Below, piece by piece: positions 14,963-22,390 of a stretch of DNA of 28,626 nt. The position numbers were made by a program, and so were the translations under genes. Every line of letters starts with the position of its first letter. The first letter of the stretch is position 1. The DNA is from a bacterium 210820-DFI.6.37 (GTDB taxonomy: Bacteria; Bacillota; Clostridia; Peptostreptococcales; Anaerovoracaceae). The stretch spans positions 1 through 28,626 of the forward strand of contig JAJCKG010000026.1 of assembly GCA_020558355.1 (NCBI GenBank). Reading direction: 5' to 3'. Below the pieces are notes generated by a model that saw only the letters and a program-made list of their open reading frames with translations, had not been told where the DNA came from and ran no database searches.

Positions 14963-17731
14963 ATGGCAGATCATTTAGCTGGATATGTACCTGAGTACAT
15001 AGAAAATGAAGTTGAGCGTGAGCCCATCGTCAAATTAGCGAAAATGATTACGGATCGTGTCCCTCAGAAACTGGGGATTAAGAAGATCACAAAATACGAT
15101 CCGGAATACTGGGGGCTAGCGGCGATGTGTACCGATGAGATGGCAGAGATCGCGTTGAAAATGGGAGTACGTAAACCAAAGACACTGGACGAGATGGTTA
15201 AGATCACCAATATGGAAAAAGCGCGTCTTGAAGAGCTTTTGGAACAGATGTCGATGAACGGGGTATTGGAATATAACTGGGAAAACCCGCGGCGTATTAA
15301 GCAGTACGTGCTGCCCATGTTCGTACCGGGAAGCGCTGAGTTCAGCAACATGAACAGAAAGCTGCTTGCGGAGCACCCTGAGGTGGGAAGGTTTTTTGAG
15401 AGAATGAGCAGGCTTCCCCTTGAAAAGATCACACCTATGGTACCGCCGGGAGGAGCCGGCATCGGTATGCACGTTATTCCGGTGGAAAAAGCTATTGAGA
15501 TGGAGAATGAATCTGTTTCGCTAGAGTACATCTCCTACTGGCTGGATAAGTATGATGGAAAATACGCGGCGAGTCCATGTTCATGCAGATATTCGAGGCA
15601 GACATACGATGAGGGCTGTGCCGACGATCCGGAAGGCTGGTGTGTGGCTGTTGGCGATATGGCTGATTACGTGGTGGAAACCGATAAAGGCGGCCGGTAC
15701 ATAACAAGAGAAGAAGCCTTGGAAATTTTCAAACAGGCTGAGGAAAACGGTTTTGTTCACCAGATTACAAATATCGACGGAGAGAATAAGATATTTGCCA
15801 TATGTAACTGCAATGTTAATGTCTGCTATGCTTTGCGTACTTCGCAGCTGTTTAATACTCCCAATATGTCCGCGTCGGCATACCGCGCGCGCGTTAAGAC
15901 GGAGGACTGCGTCGCGTGCGGCAGATGCGTGGAATTTTGTCCCGCGGGAGCTGTAAAGCTGGGACAGAAGCTGTGCCTTAAGGATGGACGTCGGGTGGAA
16001 TATCCCAAGCACCCGCTTCCAAGTGAAAGACCTTGGGGTCCTCAGATGTGGGACGAGAATTACAGAGATAATAACAGAATCAACTGTTACGATACGGGAA
16101 CGGCGCCTTGCAAAACCGCGTGCCCCGCTCATATCGCGGTCCAGGGGTATCTTAAAATGGCCGCGCAGGGAAGATATACCGATGCTTTGGCTTTGATCAA
16201 AAAAGAAAATCCTCTGCCGGCTATATGTGGACGTATCTGTAACAGACGCTGTGAAGACGCCTGCACAAGAGGCGGCATAGACGAAGCCATCGCTATCGAT
16301 GAAGTGAAGCGGTTTGTCGCCCAGCGGGATCTTGACGCGGAAACGAGGTTTATCCCAAAGAAGGTAGTGCCTGCCCTTAAAGGCTTTTTCCCTGAAAAAA
16401 TCGCTGTTATTGGCGGCGGTCCTGCCGGACTTTCCTGCGCTTTCTATCTGGCGGAAAAAGGATATAAACCGACCATATTTGAGAAAAACGCAAAAGCCGG
16501 AGGTATGCTGGTATACGGGATTCCTTCTTTTAAGCTGGAGAAGGATGTGGTACAGGCTGAGATAGATATCATCAAAGCTATGGGAGTTGAGATAAAGACA
16601 GGCATCGAAGTGGGAAAGGATATCATCATTGAAGAACTGAGAAATCAAGGATACAAGGCGTTTTATATAGCTATCGGATGTCAGGGTGGAAAGATGGTGG
16701 GCATTCCGGGCGAAGACGCGGCAGGCGTAATGACCGCGGTAGACCTGCTGAGAGCCGCAAGTGAAGATGAAGGATATAAAGTAAATGGAACGACCGTTGT
16801 TCTTGGTGGAGGCAATGTTGCCGTCGATGTGGCGCGTACAAGCGGCAGATGCGGTTCATCGCGGGTTTCCATGTACTGCCTTGAAGCAAGAGATATCATG
16901 CCTGCGTCAGAAGAAGAAATCGCCGAAGCGGAAGATGAAGGCATAGAAATTAATTGCGGCTGGGGCCCTAAGGAAATATTGACTGAAAACGGCAAGGTTA
17001 CGGGCCTTGTTTTGAAAAAATGCTTGTCGGTATTTGATGAGGAAAAACGCTTCGCTCCTGTTTACGATGAGGCGCGGACGGTAACGGTGGAATGTGATAA
17101 CGTATTTATGAGCATCGGACAGACCATTCTTTGGGGTGATCTGCTGGCTGGCACCAAGGTTGAGATTGGAAGAGGACAGGCTGCCGTTGCGGATGGAACT
17201 ACATATCAGACCTCAGAGCCTGATATATTTGTGGGCGGAGACGTTTACACAGGACCGAAATTTGCCATCGACGCTATTGCGGCAGGCAAGGAAGGCGCCA
17301 TTTCCATTCATCGGTTCGTACAGCCTCATTCCAGTATGACGATCGGACGTAATCGCAGACATTTCATTGAGCTTGACAAAGATAACATACATATAGAAAG
17401 CTATGATAATTCAAGTCGCCAGATACCGGGCAGGGACAGAAACATTGATCACAGAAAATCGTTCAGAGACGCGTCACTGGCATTTACAGAAGAACAGGTA
17501 AAGATCGAAACGTCAAGATGCCTGAGCTGCGGAGCTTCCGTTGTGGACGAGAATAAATGTATAGGCTGTGGTGTCTGCACTACTAAGTGTGAATTCGACG
17601 CGATACATCTGCATCGTGATTTCCCCGAGGCAAGTAAGATGGTGGCTAGTGAAGACAAGCTGAAATACATACTGCCGTACGGCGCGAAACAAGCGATTAA
17701 AGTCAGGTTTTCAAGGAAGGGTAAAAAGTAA
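14963..17731 (+). CDS. Multidomain Fe-S/FAD NAD(P)-linked oxidoreductase (GltD-like)
   Basis: 923 residues from the ATG at 14963, chosen because AGGAG lies 7 bases upstream; in-frame ATGs at 14906 and 14957 are weaker. Order: a helical region with a winged-helix look (1-115); a cysteine-rich part with CSCRYSR (about 205) and ICNCNVNVC; a ferredoxin motif CVACGRCVEFCP (about 315-330); a GltD/DPYD-type N-terminal Fe-S domain with CKTACP and CGRICNRRCEDAC; an FAD Rossmann motif VIGGGPAGLSCA (about 478); an NAD(P) Rossmann motif VVLGGGNVAVD (about 613); and a final ferredoxin-like region, RCLSCGA with CIGCGVCTTKC (about 852-880). It probably moves electrons between NAD(P)H and ferredoxin or a membrane partner. 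No glutamate synthase large subunit is present, so it is not a simple GltBD pair. hypA starts one base after the stop. Confidence 0.85.
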   Translation: MADHLAGYVPEYIENEVEREPIVKLAKMITDRVPQKLGIKKITKYDPEYWGLAAMCTDEMAEIALKMGVRKPKTLDEMVKITNMEKARLEELLEQMSMNGVLEYNWENPRRIKQYVLPMFVPGSAEFSNMNRKLLAEHPEVGRFFERMSRLPLEKITPMVPPGGAGIGMHVIPVEKAIEMENESVSLEYISYWLDKYDGKYAASPCSCRYSRQTYDEGCADDPEGWCVAVGDMADYVVETDKGGRYITREEALEIFKQAEENGFVHQITNIDGENKIFAICNCNVNVCYALRTSQLFNTPNMSASAYRARVKTEDCVACGRCVEFCPAGAVKLGQKLCLKDGRRVEYPKHPLPSERPWGPQMWDENYRDNNRINCYDTGTAPCKTACPAHIAVQGYLKMAAQGRYTDALALIKKENPLPAICGRICNRRCEDACTRGGIDEAIAIDEVKRFVAQRDLDAETRFIPKKVVPALKGFFPEKIAVIGGGPAGLSCAFYLAEKGYKPTIFEKNAKAGGMLVYGIPSFKLEKDVVQAEIDIIKAMGVEIKTGIEVGKDIIIEELRNQGYKAFYIAIGCQGGKMVGIPGEDAAGVMTAVDLLRAASEDEGYKVNGTTVVLGGGNVAVDVARTSGRCGSSRVSMYCLEARDIMPASEEEIAEAEDEGIEINCGWGPKEILTENGKVTGLVLKKCLSVFDEEKRFAPVYDEARTVTVECDNVFMSIGQTILWGDLLAGTKVEIGRGQAAVADGTTYQTSEPDIFVGGDVYTGPKFAIDAIAAGKEGAISIHRFVQPHSSMTIGRNRRHFIELDKDNIHIESYDNSSRQIPGRDRNIDHRKSFRDASLAFTEEQVKIETSRCLSCGASVVDENKCIGCGVCTTKCEFDAIHLHRDFPEASKMVASEDKLKYILPYGAKQAIKVRFSRKGKK

Positions 17732-17732
17732 G

Positions 17733-18077
17733 ATGCATGAGCTTGGCGTAGTTTTTCACATAATTAAAGGTGTGAAGAAGGTAGCGGAGGAAAATGATCT
17801 GATCAAGATCGCTTCAGTAACCGTTGAGCTGGGGCAGGTTTCTACGGTCATCCCCCATTACCTTACCGATTGCTGGAAATGGGCCTGCGACAAAGAGGAT
17901 GCGCTCCGGGGAGCCGAGCTTAAAATTGAGGAGATTCAGGCGGTAACCTACTGCGAAGCCTGCGGCAAAACTTACGGTACGGTGGAGCATGGCAGGACAT
18001 GTCCATACTGCGGCAGCGGAAAGACATATTTGATTCAGGGCGATCAGGTCATGATAAAAGAAATAGAAGCGTGTTAG
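17733..18077 (+). CDS. hypA: Nickel metallochaperone HypA-family protein
   Basis: 114 residues, full length. HypA binds nickel through an N-terminal Met-His-Glu and carries a structural zinc site. Here the protein begins MHELG, with His2 and Glu3 in place, and the zinc ligands are CEAC (Cys74, Cys77) and CPYC (Cys90, Cys93). In characterised systems it works with HypB to deliver nickel to [NiFe] hydrogenase (or urease) precursors. GGAAGGG precedes the ATG by about 11 bases, and it begins one base after the oxidoreductase stop, so it is in the same operon. No hydrogenase subunit or hypCDEF is in the window; the client protein is unknown. Confidence 0.93.
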   Translation: MHELGVVFHIIKGVKKVAEENDLIKIASVTVELGQVSTVIPHYLTDCWKWACDKEDALRGAELKIEEIQAVTYCEACGKTYGTVEHGRTCPYCGSGKTYLIQGDQVMIKEIEAC

Positions 18078-18116
18078 TAATAAGTGCTGAGAAATAATAA
18101 AAAAGGAGATGATCTT

Positions 18117-19166
18117 ATGCTATTTCATGTTTACGGAGATGGAGCGATGGCAAAATGGATCGCGATGCTGGCGGTTCTTGCGGGGCTGATCCTGATGAAC
18201 GAGTTTGCGAGACGAACGAAGACAGGCGGACTTCTGATGTTTGGTGTGATCCCGGCAATACTTACCGTGTACTTTATCATCATTCAGGTAGCCGCGGGCG
18301 GCGGTGCCCAGTGGGCAGTAGACAACCAGACCCATTTGTATATGAATGGCTGGTTCCATTATGCCAAGCTGTATGCTTCTTTGGCAGGCTGCATAGGCTT
18401 CATGATGATCAAATACGAATGGGGTGTAGGCAAAAAGCACTGGTTTAAAGCGTTCCCGTTTGCCATTGTGGCAATCAATATTTTGATTGCGGTGGCAAGC
18501 GACTTTGAATCCGCCATCAACGGCTGGGGCCACTGGTGGCTATCATCGGAAGACGTATGGCTCTATGGTGGATGGCATAATGTAATGAACGGTATCGCGG
18601 GCATTTTGAATATTCTCTGCATGACAGGCTGGTGGGCTGTTTATTCTTCCAAGGATAAGAAGGATATGATCTGGCCTGATATGATTTGGGTGTATATCAT
18701 CGTTTACGACATCTGGAACTTTGCGTATACATACAACTGCCTGCCGACTCATTCGTGGTTCTGCGGTGTTGCTCTGCTCTTGGCCCCTACTATCGCCGCT
18801 CTTTTATGGAACAAAGGCGGGTGGATCATGAACCGAGCAAACACCCTTTGCGTATGGTGTATGTTTGCGCAGGTATTCCCACTGTTCCAGGAGACATTCT
18901 CAGACGGAACCACAGTATTCCCATGGGCTACTATAACAACTCAGTATGCTGACGGAACTATGAACGGAATAATGGAAGGCAATTCGATAAACGCGGATCC
19001 GACTGCTATGACTGTTGTGAGCGCTCTGGCTCTGATAACCAACATTATTGCGCTGGCTTACATAGTCGTTAAAGCCAAGAAGACGCGTACCAATCCTTAC
19101 AAGGGTGAAATTTTCACAGACTTTAAATATTACAAGGACGCGGCTGCAAGAGCGGTGATCAAATAA
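18117..19166 (+). CDS. Nine-helix membrane protein, probably DUF5692 family
   Basis: 349 residues from the ATG at 18117 (AAAAGGAG about 9 bases upstream; a GTG at 18084 lacks such a site). About nine hydrophobic segments run through the protein: near residues 10-27, 36-58, 82-98, 110-127, 150-170, 185-205, 215-232, 240-256 and 300-325. It is unusually rich in Trp, Tyr and His at helix ends: GWFHYAK, GWGHWW, LYGGWHNVMNG and CLPTHSWFCG. These conserved-looking His/Trp clusters could bind a cofactor, metal or quinone. I think it belongs to DUF5692, from memory. It lies between hypA and hypB, which ties it to nickel handling or to the redox enzyme upstream. Function unknown. Confidence 0.75.
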   Translation: MLFHVYGDGAMAKWIAMLAVLAGLILMNEFARRTKTGGLLMFGVIPAILTVYFIIIQVAAGGGAQWAVDNQTHLYMNGWFHYAKLYASLAGCIGFMMIKYEWGVGKKHWFKAFPFAIVAINILIAVASDFESAINGWGHWWLSSEDVWLYGGWHNVMNGIAGILNILCMTGWWAVYSSKDKKDMIWPDMIWVYIIVYDIWNFAYTYNCLPTHSWFCGVALLLAPTIAALLWNKGGWIMNRANTLCVWCMFAQVFPLFQETFSDGTTVFPWATITTQYADGTMNGIMEGNSINADPTAMTVVSALALITNIIALAYIVVKAKKTRTNPYKGEIFTDFKYYKDAAARAVIK

Positions 19167-19837
19167 TGGACAAATATAAAGTAATAGAGGTAAAGGAAAG
19201 CGTCTTCGCGAACAATGACGCGGACGCGGCAAGACTAAGGCAGGAGCTTAAGCAGGAAAAAACGTTTCTTCTTAACCTGATGTCTTCTCCGGGAGCAGGT
19301 AAGACAACGCTGCTGAAAAAAACCATAGAAGCGCTGAGCGGGAGCGTGCGGATCGGTATTATGGAGGCGGATATTGATTCTGATGTAGACGCTGCTGCCA
19401 TTTCGGAGACCGGCGCGCGTTCCATCCAGCTTCATACGGGCGGGATGTGCCATCTCGACGCGGATATGACCCGTCAGGGCATTCGGGAGCTGGGAAGTGA
19501 AGATCTCGATGTGGTGGTTCTAGAAAATGTAGGCAATCTTGTATGTCCTGCGGAGTTTGATACTGGAGCGGTCAGAAACGTCATGATTTTGTCTGTGCCG
19601 GAAGGGCATGACAAGCCGCTGAAATACCCGCTGATATTCAAGGTTTGTGATGTGCTTCTCATAAACAAGACAGATGTGCTTCCTTATTTCGATTTTGATA
19701 TGGAAAAGGTGGCGGAGTACGCTCATATGAGAAATCCGAAGCTTAAAATATTTCCTGTCTCGGCAAAGACAGGAGAAGGCATAGACGCCTGGTGCGACTG
19801 GCTGAGGGAAGAAGCGGACAAGTGGAATCAGGTGTAG
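19166..19837 (+). CDS. hypB: Nickel-insertion GTPase HypB-family protein
   Basis: 223 residues. SIMIBI-class G protein: Walker A SSPGAGKTT (residues 40-48), NKTD at 167-170, and the G-domain metal site Cys95-His96 (GGMCHLD) plus Cys127 (NLVCPAE), with the same 32-residue spacing as in E. coli HypB. The N-terminal CxxCGC nickel site and His-rich stretch of some HypB proteins are absent. Role: GTP-dependent nickel delivery with HypA. The ATG overlaps the preceding stop (TAATG), so translation is coupled. Isoleucine codons are 6 ATA of 13, unlike iorB (2 of 14). The target nickel enzyme is not in the window. Confidence 0.93.
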   Translation: MDKYKVIEVKESVFANNDADAARLRQELKQEKTFLLNLMSSPGAGKTTLLKKTIEALSGSVRIGIMEADIDSDVDAAAISETGARSIQLHTGGMCHLDADMTRQGIRELGSEDLDVVVLENVGNLVCPAEFDTGAVRNVMILSVPEGHDKPLKYPLIFKVCDVLLINKTDVLPYFDFDMEKVAEYAHMRNPKLKIFPVSAKTGEGIDAWCDWLREEADKWNQV

Positions 19838-19857
19838 AAAAACAGAATAATTATAAT

Positions 19858-19894
19858 AAAGTGGCAGATGTTTTACCAATCTGTCACTTTTATT
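19858..19894 (+). terminator. Intrinsic terminator after hypB
   Basis: Stem AAAGTGGCAGAT (19858-19869) with ATCTGTCACTTT (19879-19890; one G-T pair), followed by T-rich sequence. It lies between convergent hypB and the GntR gene. Confidence 0.82.
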
Positions 19895-19902
19895 GTATTG
19901 GC

Positions 19903-20610
19903 TTAATCAAAATAAATCTCTTTGCTTCCGCTGATGCTGTCGCTGATGGAAGTATTGACCCATGAGATGGCTCTATCCTTATCGCGGTTTTTTATGGAAA
20001 TCCAGAGCTCGTAATTATTCTGATAGAGGGACTGTATGCCGTATAAAACGCAGAAACGTTCCCACAAGGCGAAAACAGGCACTTTAAAAGAATGGAAGAT
20101 GAGGGGAATCAATGTGTTTCCCGAAAACATTGCCATATCATTTTGAAAAGCATAAGCTCCTTCGACGGCGTCTGAAATGGATTCCGCATTGCGTATGCTT
20201 TCCACATGCTCCTGCATCAACAGTATTTCCTCGTCCGTAACGCGGTCAATACAAAGGTCGACAGCAAGAGTATCCAGCGCTATACGTACCTCTAAAATGG
20301 AACGGACTTCATCTCTGCGGAGCTTTCCCCCGTTGTAGTTCATTATGGAGCTTAGGGTTTCCAATGTTCCCTTTTTTCGATAATCGGATACATAGGTTCC
20401 GCTTCGTGGATGGATTTCAAGAAAACCCTTTTTCTCCAGCTCGGAAAGTCCGCTGTTTACCACACCGCGGCTTACTTGCATGGTTTCGGCAAGCTGTCGT
20501 TCAGGCGGAAGCTTTTCTCCAATGGAAAGTGTTCCGGAAAGAATCATATGCTCAAGCTGCTCTATAAAAAGCTCCTTCAGGGAAGGAGATGTGATTTTTT
20601 TGAATTCCAT
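19903..20610 (-). CDS. FadR-subfamily GntR transcriptional regulator
   Basis: 235 residues from the ATG at 20610, chosen because GGGAGG lies about 5 bases upstream; an upstream in-frame start at 20700 is unlikely. N-terminal GntR winged helix with GEKLPPERQLAE, VSRGVVNSGLSEL and RSGTYVSDY, then an all-helical FCD ligand domain (about 85-235). The His residues that bind metal in many FCD domains are not evident: the usual FH segment reads FQND, and no His follows in the last helices. The ligand may therefore be bound without metal, as in acyl-CoA-binding FadR. It is convergent with the hypB operon and is the best candidate to bind the TGGT-N3-ACCA operators at 14753 and 14853. Its own upstream DNA is very AT-rich but shows no such operator. 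Confidence 0.88.
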   Translation of the reverse strand: MEFKKITSPSLKELFIEQLEHMILSGTLSIGEKLPPERQLAETMQVSRGVVNSGLSELEKKGFLEIHPRSGTYVSDYRKKGTLETLSSIMNYNGGKLRRDEVRSILEVRIALDTLAVDLCIDRVTDEEILLMQEHVESIRNAESISDAVEGAYAFQNDMAMFSGNTLIPLIFHSFKVPVFALWERFCVLYGIQSLYQNNYELWISIKNRDKDRAISWVNTSISDSISGSKEIYFD

Positions 20611-20685
20611 AAAAGCCTCCCAATTCAGTAAAACCTCTGAAATTATATATAATATTATTAAAATTATATCACTTTTTCTTGATAA

Positions 20686-20718
20686 GTAAAATAGCGGCAT
20701 GACCTAAGCCATGCCGCT
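20686..20718 (-). terminator. Intrinsic terminator of the flavodiiron gene
   Basis: Minus strand stem AGCGGCATG / CATGCCGCT (20718-20710, 20701-20693) followed by ATTTTACTT. It lies after the stop of the leftward flavodiiron protein gene and before the GntR gene. Confidence 0.75.
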
Positions 20719-20744
20719 TCCCCAAAACAAAAGCCGGATTCCGG

Positions 20745-22058
20745 TTATTCCGCCAGTTCAAACGCGTCAGCGCCCTGTCTGCACAGCGGGCATACAAAAT
20801 CCTGCGGCAGCTCATCGCCTTCATAAACATAACCGCAGATTTTGCAGACGTACTTTTTCTTGGAGCCGCTTTCTTCCGCCGGCGCTTCTTCCTGATCCGG
20901 CTCTTCCGCGCATATAGCGTCTGCCAATGCGGCAAGCTGGCCGCGGCTGTCTTCGTTAAGCGCGGACCGGATGGATACGACAGGTTCCGCCAGAGTCAGA
21001 TTCTTGGAATTCTCCAGCATTTTCTTCATGACCTTGGCGGCCATCGGGGCCCAGGAGCCGTTTTCTATCATGCCCACTACCCGGTTCTGGAAATTCCGTT
21101 CTGTCAGATGGTCGATGAACTCCTTCATGAACGGGAAAACATCTCCATTGTAAGTTGTTGTAGCCAGAATCAGCTTTCCATAGCGGAACGCGTCTTCCAC
21201 AGCCTCCGTCATATCGCAGCGGGCCAGATCGTTTACAACTACCTTCGGGCAGCCCTTTTCCTCTAACATTTCAGCCAGAGCCTCTACCGCTTTTTTCGTA
21301 TTCCCGTATACAGAGGTATAAGCGATCATGACGCCTTCTGTTTCTGTACCATAGGAAGACCAGGTATCATATAAGCCGATATAATAGTTCAGATTTTCCT
21401 TCAGCGCCGGTCCGTGGAGCGGACAGATCATTTCAATATCCAGTCCGGCTGCTTTTTTCAGCAGAGACTGTACCTGACCGCCATATTTGCCGACGATGCC
21501 GATATAGTAGCGGCGGGCTTCACAGGCCCAATCCTCTTCTACGTCCAGCGCCCCGAACTTGCCAAAGGCGTCGGCGGAAAACAGTACCTTATCACAGCTG
21601 TCGTAGGTGACCATTACTTCCGGCCAGTGCACCATCGGCGCGGCGATAAAGGTCAGCGTGTGTTTCCCCAGCTCCAGAGTGTCCTTTTCCTTGACTACAA
21701 TCTGACGGTCGGAAAAGTCCGTGCCGAAGAACTGCTTGATCATAGTAAACGCCTTGGCGCTGCCGACGATCCGCGTATCAGTATATTTTTCCATGAAGTT
21801 GGCGATATTTGCCGAGTGGTCCGGCTCCATGTGCTGAATGATCAGGTAATCCGGAGTCCGGCCTTCCAGCGCCTTGTCCAGATTGCCCATCCACTGATCT
21901 GTAAAGCGGGCGTCCACTGTATCGAATACGGCAATTTTGTCATCAATAATTACATATGAATTGTAGGCCATACCATTTTCAACAGGATATTGACCCTCGA
22001 AAAGATCGATATCATGGTCATTGACCCCTATGTATCGGATGTCCTTTGTGATTTCCAT
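20745..22058 (-). CDS. fprA: Flavodiiron protein (FprA type) with C-terminal rubredoxin
   Basis: 437 residues. A-type flavoproteins reduce O2 to water (or NO to N2O) and protect anaerobes. N-terminal metallo-beta-lactamase-like diiron domain with ligands His76, Glu78, Asp80, His144, Asp163 and His215 (HMEPDH, PMVHWPE, SADAFG, CPLHGP), spaced as in known FprA. Then a flavodoxin domain with the FMN loop [10 protein letters not shown] (about 249-258), a low-complexity Glu/Ala linker, and a rubredoxin domain with CKIC (405, 408) and CPLC (423, 426). The fused rubredoxin would pass electrons internally. AAAGGAGAGG precedes the start. It has its own promoter and terminator and is divergent from the ammonium sensor gene. 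Confidence 0.94.
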   Translation of the reverse strand: MEITKDIRYIGVNDHDIDLFEGQYPVENGMAYNSYVIIDDKIAVFDTVDARFTDQWMGNLDKALEGRTPDYLIIQHMEPDHSANIANFMEKYTDTRIVGSAKAFTMIKQFFGTDFSDRQIVVKEKDTLELGKHTLTFIAAPMVHWPEVMVTYDSCDKVLFSADAFGKFGALDVEEDWACEARRYYIGIVGKYGGQVQSLLKKAAGLDIEMICPLHGPALKENLNYYIGLYDTWSSYGTETEGVMIAYTSVYGNTKKAVEALAEMLEEKGCPKVVVNDLARCDMTEAVEDAFRYGKLILATTTYNGDVFPFMKEFIDHLTERNFQNRVVGMIENGSWAPMAAKVMKKMLENSKNLTLAEPVVSIRSALNEDSRGQLAALADAICAEEPDQEEAPAEESGSKKKYVCKICGYVYEGDELPQDFVCPLCRQGADAFELAE

Positions 22059-22150
22059 TAAATATTCCTCTCCTTTAAATGAAACTTCTAGTAAAACCTG
22101 GGCTTCTGACCCGGCATGATAATTACGGCGGGTTCTAAAACACCAAGCAT

Positions 22151-22180
22151 ATTATACTACGTCATTTGCCCGGGTGTCAG
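22151..22180 (-). promoter_or_regulatory. Promoter of the flavodiiron gene
   Basis: Minus strand CTGACA (22180-22175), an 18-base spacer and TATAAT (22156-22151). Predicted start near 22144, leader about 85 bases. No other gene is in the 22059-22390 divergent interval. Confidence 0.65.
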
Positions 22181-22324
22181 CCTTTTTTCGATAGAATTTT
22201 GCTTAGAATTGATATTTTTTTGTCAAATAAGGCCGAAGACAGTCAGGCAAAGAAGTGCGGGGGGCCTTTTTGCCAGCCTAGCGGATCCTGAGAACGCCGC
22301 GGGAGCCGCCGCCTCAGACCCGCC

Positions 22325-22353
22325 TTGAAAGACTCGCGGCCCCGTGCTATTAT
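22325..22353 (+). promoter_or_regulatory. Promoter of the ammonium sensor operon
   Basis: TTGAAA (22325-22330), 17 bases, TATTAT (22348-22353). Transcription would start about 30 bases before the ATG. A strikingly GC-rich stretch of about 100 bases (22253-22346) with CTGAG...CTCAG pairing potential lies upstream and into the spacer; its role is unknown. No sigma-54 type -24/-12 element was seen. Confidence 0.65.
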
Positions 22354-22390
22354 GGAATATATGAAAAACGTGTAAGGAGAATTCATATAA

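Noticed and set aside
14963..17731. NADPH-dependent glutamate synthase small subunit
   Set aside because: Only the central part is GltD-like; extra Fe-S regions at both ends and absence of a large subunit argue for a different role.
14906..19837. A [NiFe] hydrogenase operon
   Set aside because: HypA and HypB are present, but there is no large or small hydrogenase subunit and no HypC, D, E or F in the window.
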